Of a stretch of 64,000 nt of DNA, positions 50,250 through 58,181 are shown piece after piece. Under the pieces are notes generated by a model. The model was not told the origin of the DNA, made no database searches, and saw only the letters and a program-made list of their open reading frames with translations. The translations under genes were made by a program, and so were the position numbers. Source of the DNA: Nocardia sp. NBC_01327 (GTDB lineage Bacteria > Actinomycetota > Actinomycetes > Mycobacteriales > Mycobacteriaceae). Location of the stretch: positions 8,928,001-8,992,000 of the forward strand of contig NZ_CP108383.1 of assembly GCF_035958815.1 (NCBI RefSeq), in the 5' to 3' direction. Every line of letters starts with the position of its first letter. Position 1 is the stretch's first letter.

Positions 50250-51515
50250 TCAGCGAGCGCCCGGCGTGGTCGGGGCGGCGCCGCCGGGCGCCTGCGGGGC
50301 GACCGGAGCCGCGGAGACCACGGTGGCCGGATCGGCCTGCAGCGCCGACATGCTCTTCCAGGTATCCCAGTCGATGGTCCAGTCGTAGAGGTCGCCGTCC
50401 GCCGCGGAGAGATTGATGCGGGTGCCGGTCACCTCCACCGGATCGCCGTAGAGGGCGGTCGGAAAGAAGGCCTGGGCATCACTCGGGCTGAGGTTGATGC
50501 AGCCGTTGGTGACATTGGAATTGCCCTGTGCGGAAATCGATTCCGGGTTCGCGTGGATGAACTCGCCGTTATTGGAGATGCGCACCGCCCAGCGCTCGCG
50601 CGCATTGGTGTAGAACGGCGGGTTCGACATGATGAAATCCTCGTACTTCTCGGTCACCACGTGGATGCCGGAGCGGGTCACATTGCGATCCTCATTGCCC
50701 TCGCCGTAGCTGACCGGGATATCGACCACGGTCTGCCCGTCGCGGATCACCTGCATGCGGTGGCTGGTGGCCACGGCCCGCACGATCTGCGAACGGCCGA
50801 TCTTGAAGTCGGAGGTGATATCGGCGGTGCCGAAGGCGCCCTCGCCCATATCGAGGCCGTAGAGCTTGGCGCCCACGTGCACGGTGGTGCCGGGCTGCCA
50901 GTACTCACGCGGCCGCCAGTGCGCGCGGGAGCCGCCGTTGGAATCGGGCAGCCAGGCCCACGAACCCTCCACAGCGGGGGTGGTGGTGACGGTCAGGTCC
51001 TTCTCGACCGCGGCCTTGTTGTCGATATGCGAGTTGAACTGCAGGATGATCGGCGCGGCAATGCCGACCTCCTGGTTGTCGGCGATATTGATCGTCGCCG
51101 ATACCTGGTTCTTGGGGGTGACGGTGGTGAATTTGGATTCGATCGGCACCGGCTTGCCATCGGTACCGGTCGCGGTACCGGACCAGCTGTAGGTGACCCC
51201 GTAGCCGAGCGGCTCGGTCACGGTGAACTTGCTGTGGTCGGGGGCGAGCTCGCCGGTGACCTGCTTGCCGTTCGGGTTGGTCAGCGCCACCTGATCGATG
51301 CGGCCCTGGGTCACCGAGACCGAGACCGGGGCGGTGGGGTTGACGTTCTGTGTGCCGTCACCAGGGGTTGTGGTCACCTTGGCGGCGGGAACGGCCGGCT
51401 TGTCGGGGGTGCCGCCGCCCTTGTCGGACGTGCATCCGGCCACCAGCGCCACCACCGCCAGCAGCGCGGCCATGACAGCGGCTGCCCGCCGGACCGGGAA
51501 TCCTCGATTGCTCAC
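50250..51515 (-). CDS. L,D-transpeptidase lipoprotein (LprQ-like)
   Basis: A 421-residue envelope enzyme that makes 3-3 peptidoglycan cross-links. GTG at 51515. Lipoprotein signal with lipobox LVAGC; two Ig-like domains (about 45-150 and 150-260); a YkuD catalytic domain from about 265 with 'GEFIHANPESISAQGNSNVT' and the catalytic cysteine in 'NGCINLSPSDA'. The tail after residue 375 is Ala/Pro-rich. It corresponds to Rv0483 and lies next to murB, another peptidoglycan gene, though a 63-base gap separates them. Confidence 0.92.
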   Translation of the reverse strand: MSNRGFPVRRAAAVMAALLAVVALVAGCTSDKGGGTPDKPAVPAAKVTTTPGDGTQNVNPTAPVSVSVTQGRIDQVALTNPNGKQVTGELAPDHSKFTVTEPLGYGVTYSWSGTATGTDGKPVPIESKFTTVTPKNQVSATINIADNQEVGIAAPIILQFNSHIDNKAAVEKDLTVTTTPAVEGSWAWLPDSNGGSRAHWRPREYWQPGTTVHVGAKLYGLDMGEGAFGTADITSDFKIGRSQIVRAVATSHRMQVIRDGQTVVDIPVSYGEGNEDRNVTRSGIHVVTEKYEDFIMSNPPFYTNARERWAVRISNNGEFIHANPESISAQGNSNVTNGCINLSPSDAQAFFPTALYGDPVEVTGTRINLSAADGDLYDWTIDWDTWKSMSALQADPATVVSAAPVAPQAPGGAAPTTPGAR

Positions 51516-51578
51516 CCGCTCGAGGTTACCTGGGCAAACCGACACCTCCAGCCGCCGAAACCGTGGTCCCCGCCACCC

Positions 51579-52688
51579 CTACAGCGTGACTCCCACTGTG
51601 ACAGGTTCCGGTTCGAGGTGGATTCGGAACCGTTCAGCAACTCCCTGGCGAACTGTCCGCGCCAATACCGCCAGGTCTTCCGCGGAGGCCGCGCCCCGAT
51701 TTGTCAGTGCCAAAGTGTGTTTGGTGGACAGCCGCGCCGGAGCCGCCGCGTCCGGATAGCCCTTGGCGAACCCGGCGCGCTCGATGAGCCAACCCGCGGA
51801 GAACTTCACCCCGCCCTCGACCGGCCAGGTGGGCACCGCCACATCGGGACCGACATGTGTGGCGATCGCCTCACGCACCGCCGCCGCGTCGCGGTCCGGA
51901 ACCACCGGATTCGTGAAGAACGATCCGGCACTCCAGGTGTCGTGGTCGCCCGGATCGAGCACCATGCCCTTGCTCGCCCGCAGCCGCAGCACCTCGGCCC
52001 GCACCGGCGCGGCCGGACGCGATTCGCCCTCCTGCGCACCCAGTGCGGCCGCCAGCTCCCGATAGCCCAGCGGTGCGCTGGAACCGTCGCCACGCAGCGC
52101 GAATTCGACCGCCAGCACCACCGCGGCCGCACTGTGCTTCAACACCGAAGTGCGATAGCCGAATCCGAGCTCGCCCGGTTCGGCCCAGCGGATCTCGCCG
52201 CTCGCCCGATCGAACAACTGCACCCGGCGCAGCAGCGAGGCGACCTCGACGCCATACGCGCCGACGTTCTGCACCGGAGTGGCCCCGGCGGAACCCGGTA
52301 TGCCGGACAGGCATTCGAGACCGCCGTAGCCCGCCTCGACCGAAGTCGCCACCACCGCATCCCAATTCGCGCCCGCCGCCGCGGTCAGGAAGCCGTCGCC
52401 GATCTCGACGGAGGTCGTGGCTATGCGGACGACCACGCCCGGGAAACCCGCGTCGGCGATCAGCAGATTGGAGCCACCGGCGATGAGCAGCACCGGAATT
52501 CCCGCCGCATCGAGCTCCCGCACGGTCGCCACCAGCGATTCGGTGCTCGCGCACTCCGCGACGATCGCGGGTCCGCCCACCCGCAGGGTCGTCAGCTCGG
52601 CCAGCGGCACCGCGGCCCGCAGGCTCGCGCCGGTCCCGGCGAGCCGGTCCCGCACGTCGTCGAAGGACACCACCCCAGTTGTACGCAC
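51579..52688 (-). CDS. murB: UDP-N-acetylenolpyruvoylglucosamine reductase
   Basis: A 369-residue FAD enzyme making UDP-MurNAc. I choose the GTG at 52688, eight bases after a -10 box, so the message is probably leaderless; other in-frame GTGs (52724, 52694, 52673) are possible. 'PLAELTTLRVGGPA' opens the FAD domain, 'LLIAGGSNLLIAD' binds FAD, 'SGIPGSAGATPVQNVGAYG' and the catalytic serine segment 'AGSFFTNPVV' follow, then 'SAGWLIERAGFAKGY'. It corresponds to Rv0482. Confidence 0.94.
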   Translation of the reverse strand: MRTTGVVSFDDVRDRLAGTGASLRAAVPLAELTTLRVGGPAIVAECASTESLVATVRELDAAGIPVLLIAGGSNLLIADAGFPGVVVRIATTSVEIGDGFLTAAAGANWDAVVATSVEAGYGGLECLSGIPGSAGATPVQNVGAYGVEVASLLRRVQLFDRASGEIRWAEPGELGFGYRTSVLKHSAAAVVLAVEFALRGDGSSAPLGYRELAAALGAQEGESRPAAPVRAEVLRLRASKGMVLDPGDHDTWSAGSFFTNPVVPDRDAAAVREAIATHVGPDVAVPTWPVEGGVKFSAGWLIERAGFAKGYPDAAAPARLSTKHTLALTNRGAASAEDLAVLARTVRQGVAERFRIHLEPEPVTVGVTL

Positions 52689-52706
52689 AGGCACAGACGG
52701 TAGCCT
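52679..52706. promoter_or_regulatory. Face-to-face promoters of murB and the DUF2505 gene
   Basis: On the plus strand -35 TTGTAC (52679-52684), 16 bases, then -10 TAGCCT (52701-52706) and, exactly eight bases on, the ATG at 52715. On the minus strand -10 TACCGT (52702-52697) is followed, also after exactly eight bases, by the murB GTG at 52688. The two -10 boxes overlap by two bases. Both transcripts should be leaderless. Confidence 0.65.
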
Positions 52707-52714
52707 GTCCGACC

Positions 52715-53200
52715 ATGGCGACACCTCTGGCCTTCACTGGGCACTCGACCCATTCCACCGCCGCCGTGCGCGCTGCCTTCTCGAACGAGCAGTACTGGAA
52801 GGACCGGATCGAGGCCGTCGGCGGGCCCAATGCCCGCATCGAATCGCTCTCCATTTCCGGCGACCAGGTACGGGTGGAGATGATCCAGGCGATTCCGGCC
52901 TCCGAACTGCCCGCTCAGGTCACCGCGGTGCGCCCGGGCGATCTGGTGATTCCGCGCACCGAGACCTGGAACGGCAGCGGCGGCACCGTCGAAGCGCGCG
53001 TGGACGGCGTACCGGCCAGCGTGAACGGCACCCTGACCGTCAGCGATTCGGGCACCGGCTCCGATTACGTGGTGGACGCCGTGATCGAGGTGAAGATCCC
53101 GCTCTTCGGCCGCAAGATCGAAGCCGCCATCCAGGAACACCTCACCGAACTGCTCGCCCGCGAGGCCGAGTTCACCGACAATTGGCTGAGTTCGCACTGA
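52715..53200 (+). CDS. DUF2505 domain protein 1
   Basis: A 161-residue protein of the DUF2505 family, which has a START/SRPBCC-like helix-grip fold. It begins 'MATPLAFTGHSTHSTAAVRA', has 'VTAVRPGDLVIPRTETWNG' in the middle and ends 'PLFGRKIEAAIQEHLTELLAREAEFTDNWL', the typical amphipathic C-terminal helix. A second family member lies 31 bases downstream. It is divergent from murB, as is Rv0481c in M. tuberculosis. Ligand unknown. Confidence 0.88.
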   Translation: MATPLAFTGHSTHSTAAVRAAFSNEQYWKDRIEAVGGPNARIESLSISGDQVRVEMIQAIPASELPAQVTAVRPGDLVIPRTETWNGSGGTVEARVDGVPASVNGTLTVSDSGTGSDYVVDAVIEVKIPLFGRKIEAAIQEHLTELLAREAEFTDNWLSSH

Positions 53201-53231
53201 CACGGCCCGCACGGCAGTAACCTGACCGATC

Positions 53232-53747
53232 GTGCCCCGCCGACTCGACTATTCCGCGCGCTATCCGCTGCACACCACCAAAGAGGTGTACGCGGCGCTC
53301 ATGAACCGCGACCTCTGGGACGCGCGGATCGAGGAGATGCGTAAACACTCCCCCAACGACCTCGTCCGCCTCGAATCCGGTGATTCCGGCATCGAGGTGG
53401 AAACCCGCCACGTGCTGCCGCGAGAGAGCCTGCCAGACCTCGCACAGGCCGTCATGCGCAAGGACATGGTGATCACCCGCACCGAGAGGTACGGGGCCTT
53501 CGGACCCGAGGTGACCGGCGAATACACCACTTTCATGCCCGGCGGGCCGGGCACCCTGAACGGCACCATGCGGCTGTTCCCCACCGATACCGGCTGCACC
53601 CTGCGCACCTCCTCGGAGGCGCACGTGCAGCTCCCGTTCCTCGGACGCAAGCTCGAACAGCTCATGCTGGTGAACCTGATCGACCTGTTCCGAGCCGAGG
53701 CCGAGGTGACGAAGCTCTGGCTGGATCAGCAGCACCCCGTCGGCTGA
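53232..53747 (+). CDS. DUF2505 domain protein 2
   Basis: A 171-residue paralogue of the preceding protein, GTG at 53232. It shares the pattern 'HVLPRESLPDLAQAVMRKDMVITRTERYG' and 'LPFLGRKLEQLMLVNLIDLFRAEAEVTKLWL'. The strand region 'SGIEVETRHVLPRE' matches the strand region of protein 1. Two adjacent copies suggest a heterodimer or ligand specialisation. Its stop overlaps the start of the methyltransferase. Confidence 0.88.
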   Translation: MPRRLDYSARYPLHTTKEVYAALMNRDLWDARIEEMRKHSPNDLVRLESGDSGIEVETRHVLPRESLPDLAQAVMRKDMVITRTERYGAFGPEVTGEYTTFMPGGPGTLNGTMRLFPTDTGCTLRTSSEAHVQLPFLGRKLEQLMLVNLIDLFRAEAEVTKLWLDQQHPVG

Positions 53748-54529
53748 TCAAACCGATCGGCACCATCACCCGCGGCACCACCGGCATCAACCGGCTGCGC
53801 CGCGGGGATCGATGGCTCGCGCACGATGCGACGGTCGCCGAACGATTGCTGAATGCGGACGATCCGCTCGTAGTCGACCTCGGCTACGGCGCGAGTCCCG
53901 TCACCACCCTGGAAATGGCGGCGCGACTGCGCACCGTGCGCGCGGATCTGCGCGTGGTCGGCCTGGAAATCGATCCGGAGCGGGTTGTCCCCGGACAGGA
54001 CGGGGTCGTGTTCGCCCGCGGCGGTTTCGAATTGGCCGGACTGCGGCCGATCCTGGTGCGCGCCTTCAATGTGCTGCGCCAATACCCGGAATCGGCTGTC
54101 CCCGAGGCCTGGTCGACCATCCTGTCCGGCCTCGCCCCCGGCGGCCTGCTGCTCGACGGCACCTGCGATGAACTCGGCCGCCGCTGCGCCTGGATCCTGC
54201 TGGACCGCACCGGCCCCCGCACCCTCACCCTGGCCTGGGACCCCTTCACCGTCGAGGAACCCTCGGACCTCGCCGAACGCCTCCCCAAGGCCCTCATCCA
54301 CCGCAATATCCCCGGCGAACCCATCCACACCCTGCTCACCGCCGCCGACCGCGCCTGGTCCCACGCCGCCCCCCTCGCCCCCTACGGCCCCCGAGCCCGC
54401 TGGCGCCACGCCGCAGACCTGTTGCGCCGGCAGGGTTTCCCCCTCCGCCCCCAGCGCCGCCGCCTCCGCGACAACCAACTGACGATTCCCTGGTCAGCCG
54501 TCGCACCCCTCCCCCACCAGGGGGGCTGA
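53744..54529 (+). CDS. SAM-dependent methyltransferase-like protein, probable CTG start
   Basis: A 261-residue protein. The conserved N-terminus LIKPIGTITRGTTGINRLRR then RGDRWLAHD is encoded in frame but no ATG, GTG or TTG precedes it; the first standard start (TTG 53846) would cut off 34 residues. CTG at 53744 overlaps the upstream stop as CTGA, the exact geometry of an ATGA coupling. 'PLVVDLGYGASPVTTLEMAARL' is SAM motif I, with 'VVGLEIDPERV' as motif II and 'GGLLLDGTCDELGRR' later. The C-terminal third is Pro/Arg-rich. Substrate unknown. Confidence 0.75.
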   Translation: MIKPIGTITRGTTGINRLRRGDRWLAHDATVAERLLNADDPLVVDLGYGASPVTTLEMAARLRTVRADLRVVGLEIDPERVVPGQDGVVFARGGFELAGLRPILVRAFNVLRQYPESAVPEAWSTILSGLAPGGLLLDGTCDELGRRCAWILLDRTGPRTLTLAWDPFTVEEPSDLAERLPKALIHRNIPGEPIHTLLTAADRAWSHAAPLAPYGPRARWRHAADLLRRQGFPLRPQRRRLRDNQLTIPWSAVAPLPHQGG

Positions 54530-56128
54530 TCAGTCGTCGAGGTCGAGGGCGGAGCCGACTCGGTCCCGAAGTGCTTGCAGGGAGCCGGATACCGCGGCGG
54601 GGGCCAGGAGGGAGCGGGGGGTGAAGGGTTGCCGCCAGAGACCGCCGTGGGCCGCACCGTCGGTGAACAGCGTCTCCGGATTCCTTGGGCCCTCGGCAGT
54701 TCCACTCGAGCCGTCGGCAGTTCCGCTCGAGCCGTCGGCAGTTCTGTTCACGCCGTCGGCGGTCTCGGGCGTGGCTGCGGGTGACTCCACCGGCGTCATC
54801 AGGTCCGCGACCAGCTTGGCGGCCAGTAGTACGCGGGCGGTCGCGGCTTCGAAGACCTCGATGCCGAAGTGGGTGGCGGCGCGGTATGCGGCGGCGCGCC
54901 AGGGGTTTTCGTGGACCGCGGAGTTCCAGGTGGGCGGGGCCACGGTGTAGGAGACGGTGTGGCTGGTCGAGTGGGCGAGCACCGCACGCCAGCGTGGGAG
55001 ACGCTGGGCGAGGGCGTAATCCGGGCCGCCGAGGTACGGCAGGTTGTCGAACAGGCCCCAGCGCGCGCCCTCCGCATCGAGGACCGGGCGCAGATAGTTC
55101 AAGCGGTACAGCGAGTTCGGGGCCAGCCGGTGCAGCACATCCTGGGTGGTGCCGCGAATTCCGCGGCGGTCCAGCTGTTCCCGTGCGGCGAGCACGATCG
55201 ATTCCGGGACGGCGTAGCAGTCGGTCGGCGAGCCGAGCAGTGCGAGTGCGGCGTCCGGATGCTTGCGCAGCAGGGCTTCGGCGAGCACATCGGAGGCCGC
55301 GGCAATGCGCAGCCCGGCCGCCCCGGGCAGACCCGCGTACAGGCCGAGCGCCGGACGCGCGTCGGTGTGCGCGGCGATCCAGTGTGTCAGCGCCGGAAGG
55401 TATCTGGTGATATCCACACCCGGACCGCCGGCCGCCGTCGGAAAGGACATGGCCCCGGCCCCGGCGCGCGCCTGTGCGCGCAGCCGATCCCACCGCGCCC
55501 GTCCGGGCCGGTCCACCGCGAGCACCTCGGCGCCCCAGGCCAGCAGCGGCCGCAGCGGGCTCAGCTCCGCCGCCGCACCGACCACCGTCATCCGGAATCC
55601 GGGCAGCCGCAACCACTCCGGATGGTCGATCACGCGCTGCACCGCGGCCACGAAACCCGGTTCGAAGATGCCGCCGTCTTCCCATTCGACCAATTGCCGC
55701 CGCAATTCGTCCTCGGCCAGCACCCGCCCGCGCCAGGGCACCTCCAGTCGTGCTGCCGCCGTGGCGGTTCCGGTGACCGTATCGGTACCGAGCCCCGCCC
55801 CCTTGCCGGGCGCCGACATATCGGCGTCCTCCAGCGAGGTGACGGTGCGCCCGGCGGCGAAGCGCAGCACCGTGCGCACCGAATGCAGCCCGTCGGCGGC
55901 GATTCCGAGCGATACCCGGGGCGAGCTCACCGCCAGCGCGGTCATGCCCCGGAAGACGCGGCGATGCCCGTGCCGCCAATCCCGGCTGGTCTCCACCGAT
56001 TGCGCGAGATCGGCGTCATAGCGCCGCACGGCGTCCGCGACCACCGCCGCCGACACCATCTCCGCCATTCGCTCGGGCGGTCCGGGTGGAAAAGCCAGAT
56101 CCCACATGCCATCGCGGACCATCCCCAT
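54530..56128 (-). CDS. Conserved hypothetical protein with a Rossmann-like segment
   Basis: A 532-residue protein, not recognised as a named family. A nucleotide-binding-like segment 'FRMTVVGAAAELSPLRPLLAWGAEVLAVDRPG' lies at about 170-200, followed by 'YLPALTHWIAAHTDARPALGLYAGLPG'. A region rich in Tyr/Leu near 320-350 (LAPNSLYRLNYLRPVLDAEG) and 'HENPWRAAAYRAATHFGIEVFEA' look conserved. Residues 450-480 are a tandem repeat linker. It converges with the methyltransferase, and the two stops lie back to back as TGATCA. Possibly a short-chain-dehydrogenase-like lipid enzyme; unproven. Confidence 0.75.
   Translation of the reverse strand: MGMVRDGMWDLAFPPGPPERMAEMVSAAVVADAVRRYDADLAQSVETSRDWRHGHRRVFRGMTALAVSSPRVSLGIAADGLHSVRTVLRFAAGRTVTSLEDADMSAPGKGAGLGTDTVTGTATAAARLEVPWRGRVLAEDELRRQLVEWEDGGIFEPGFVAAVQRVIDHPEWLRLPGFRMTVVGAAAELSPLRPLLAWGAEVLAVDRPGRARWDRLRAQARAGAGAMSFPTAAGGPGVDITRYLPALTHWIAAHTDARPALGLYAGLPGAAGLRIAAASDVLAEALLRKHPDAALALLGSPTDCYAVPESIVLAAREQLDRRGIRGTTQDVLHRLAPNSLYRLNYLRPVLDAEGARWGLFDNLPYLGGPDYALAQRLPRWRAVLAHSTSHTVSYTVAPPTWNSAVHENPWRAAAYRAATHFGIEVFEAATARVLLAAKLVADLMTPVESPAATPETADGVNRTADGSSGTADGSSGTAEGPRNPETLFTDGAAHGGLWRQPFTPRSLLAPAAVSGSLQALRDRVGSALDLDD
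54690..54773. repeat. 21-bp tandem repeat inside the hypothetical gene
   Basis: Four units of CCGTCGGCAGTTCCGCTCGAG-type sequence start at 54690, 54711, 54732 and 54753. The middle two differ at only a few positions; the outer ones are more diverged. On the coding strand they give repeated T-A-D-G-S-S-G heptads, a flexible linker between the main domain and the C-terminus. Confidence 0.85.
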
Positions 56129-56215
56129 GGTCAGTCACCCTGCCACGAAACAGGGCCGCGCAAAACTCGAACGTCGCAGAACGGGCGCATAATCCGCGGG
56201 GCACACCGGCGGAAT

Positions 56216-56818
56216 TCAGACACGAGTGAGAGCGCGGTGCAGCCGGGCGGCGGTCACGGGCGGGAGTGCCGTACTGGCGGAACGGATTTCGGCGCGCGCA
56301 CAGCGATGAATGGCCACCGCATCGGCGACGACCTCGTCGAGCGCCGTCTGCCCGATCCCGGCCTCGGCCAGATCCAGCACGGTGCGCAGCGGCGTCGTCA
56401 CCAGGAACGTGCCCGCCGACTCCACATCCTTGCGGGCGAAACTCCGCCGCAGCACCACCAGGCGGGGTGAGAGCGGGAAGCGGCCGATCCGCGCCGACAT
56501 ATGCACGAAGCGCGGCCGCAGCCGTCCGAGTCCGTGCAGTTCAGCGGCACTGTGATGGGATACGGCGGCCGCACCGTCGAACCAGGCCGACCACATGGCG
56601 TACTCGTCGAGCGGCCCGTCCGGCCAGCGCCCGAGGCGCAGCAGACCCACGCCCGCCCGGACCACCGAACCGTCCCGCAACCCGTCCCGGATATGGGACT
56701 CACACCCCGTGTGCAGCACCTGACGGGTGGTGAAATACCCGGCATGCCGTCCGGCCAACTCTTGTAGCGCCTGCCAGCCGTGTTCCGGGTCCGGCTCCGC
56801 TGCGGGAATCCCAGCCAT
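56216..56818 (-). CDS. AbiEi-like antitoxin-domain protein, orphan
   Basis: A 200-residue protein resembling the AbiEi antitoxin/transcriptional-regulator family. An N-terminal winged-helix region 'HAGYFTTRQVLHTGCESHIRDGLRDGSVVRAGVGLLRL' is followed by 'AVSHHSAAELHGLGRL', the family's most conserved stretch, and by a C-terminal domain with 'VTTPLRTVLDLAEAG' and 'LDEVVADAVA'. No AbiEii nucleotidyltransferase toxin is encoded on either side, so it may be a stand-alone regulator. Such orphans are common in actinobacteria. Confidence 0.8.
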   Translation of the reverse strand: MAGIPAAEPDPEHGWQALQELAGRHAGYFTTRQVLHTGCESHIRDGLRDGSVVRAGVGLLRLGRWPDGPLDEYAMWSAWFDGAAAVSHHSAAELHGLGRLRPRFVHMSARIGRFPLSPRLVVLRRSFARKDVESAGTFLVTTPLRTVLDLAEAGIGQTALDEVVADAVAIHRCARAEIRSASTALPPVTAARLHRALTRV

Positions 56819-56930
56819 GCACTCAGGCTACGCCGACCACCTGTGTGTTATGTCACATTCCGCCGGGTGTGTGCCGACACCTCATGAGAAGCACAGAACT
56901 CACACAGAAAGCTCGGGAAGAATCGCGGCC

Positions 56931-58169
56931 ATGAGTTCGAACCCCACCTCGGGCGACGCCAAGAACGTCCCCTCGGAAACCGGCGCGGAACCCGCGGACG
57001 GCACCGCGGCCGAACACCCCGGCGCTGCCAATTACGGGATCCCCGGCGGCGCAGCCGAACTCGGCAAGCAGCCCGGCACACCTGCGACCGGTGAACCTCC
57101 GACCGAGGTCATCGGCGGCGCCCCCTATCCGGCGGGTGCGGGCGGGTCTGCCGACGCCACTCAGGTGCTGCACGACGACGCCACTCAGGTACTCCACGAC
57201 CGGGGCGCGGCCCAGGGCCCCGCGGCGCAGCCCGCCGAATGGTGGCAGGGCGAAACCGCGCAGGCCGGAGCGCACAACACCGGCCCTCATCCGACCGCGG
57301 TACTGGGCAACCACGGCACCGAAGCGCTCAGCCCGGGCGAGGCCGCCGCCTATGCGGCGGGCGCGGGCTCGATCCCCGGCGGTTCCCAGCAGCCGCCGTT
57401 CACACCGCCGCCCACCGCGAATGCGGGAGGCGGACAGGGTGGTTCGCCCGGTAACCGCCGCAGTCGCCGGACCCTCTTCGTCGTGATCGGCCTGGTGCTG
57501 GTGCTGGTCGTGGTCGGCGCCCTGGCCGGTGGCGAGGCGTATGCCCGAAACAAGGTGGGCAACTGCATCAGTTCGCAGTTCGAGCAGCAGATGGGCTCCA
57601 AGATCGACGTATCGTTCGGCGCGAAACCCATGCTGCTCACCATGATCGACAACAAGGTCGGCTCGGTGACGGTCGACAGCGACGACACCAAATTCGGCCC
57701 CGCGGTCGGCATGACCGTGCACGCCACCTTCCACGACATCGAACTGCAGGACGGCGGCAAGGCCGGCGGCACCATCGGCAGCTCCGAGGCCCAGGTCACC
57801 TGGAGCAATGACGGCATCGTGAAGACGCTGGGCGGCTTGGTTTCCGCGGCCGCCTCCGATCCCTCGGCCGGCACGCTGAGCTTCACCGTGCTGGGCGGAC
57901 TGGCCCAATTGCAGGTCAAGCCGAAGGTGGTCGGCGACAAGGTCGAGGTCGAGACCATGTCGGCGTCGTTCCTCGGCATCGGCCTGCCCACCGATCTGGT
58001 CTCGGGCATCGTGGATCTCATGACGCAGAGCCTGCAGTCCTACCCGATGGGGTTGAAGCCCACCGGCGTGGCGGTCACCCAGGACGGGCTGAAGGTCAGC
58101 CTGCAGGGCGGCCCCACCACCCTGCAGACCACCGACGACAAGGGCAAGACGCAGAACATCACCTGCTGA
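56931..58169 (+). CDS. DUF2993 (LmeA-like) membrane-anchored protein
   Basis: A 412-residue protein with ATG at 56931. Residues 1-180 are disordered, cytoplasmic and rich in Gly, Pro, Ala, including a duplicated octapeptide DATQVLHD. One membrane helix (LFVVIGLVLVLVVVGALAG) lies at about 183-201. The extracytoplasmic domain (205-412) is DUF2993, starting 'NKVGNCISSQFEQQMGSKIDVSFG', with two cysteines (the second is the last residue). LmeA, a DUF2993 protein in mycobacteria, helps lipoglycan mannan elongation. Rv0479c occupies the equivalent position here. Confidence 0.88.
   Translation: MSSNPTSGDAKNVPSETGAEPADGTAAEHPGAANYGIPGGAAELGKQPGTPATGEPPTEVIGGAPYPAGAGGSADATQVLHDDATQVLHDRGAAQGPAAQPAEWWQGETAQAGAHNTGPHPTAVLGNHGTEALSPGEAAAYAAGAGSIPGGSQQPPFTPPPTANAGGGQGGSPGNRRSRRTLFVVIGLVLVLVVVGALAGGEAYARNKVGNCISSQFEQQMGSKIDVSFGAKPMLLTMIDNKVGSVTVDSDDTKFGPAVGMTVHATFHDIELQDGGKAGGTIGSSEAQVTWSNDGIVKTLGGLVSAAASDPSAGTLSFTVLGGLAQLQVKPKVVGDKVEVETMSASFLGIGLPTDLVSGIVDLMTQSLQSYPMGLKPTGVAVTQDGLKVSLQGGPTTLQTTDDKGKTQNITC
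57153..57200 (+). repeat. 24-bp direct repeat coding for DATQVLHD
   Basis: GACGCCACTCAGGTGCTGCACGAC (split here as 57153-57176) is followed at once by a near-copy at 57177-57200 differing at two positions. It encodes residues 75-82 and 83-90 of the DUF2993 protein. The T-Q or T-x-V pattern could be a phosphorylation site, a guess only. Confidence 0.85.
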
Positions 58170-58181
58170 GCGGCGACCGGC

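Noticed and set aside
50058..52703. An 881-codon open frame on the plus strand, antisense to the L,D-transpeptidase and murB
   Set aside because: High-GC coding DNA often leaves the opposite strand open. The product is His/Gly/Arg-rich with no domain, and both genes on the other strand have clear catalytic motifs.
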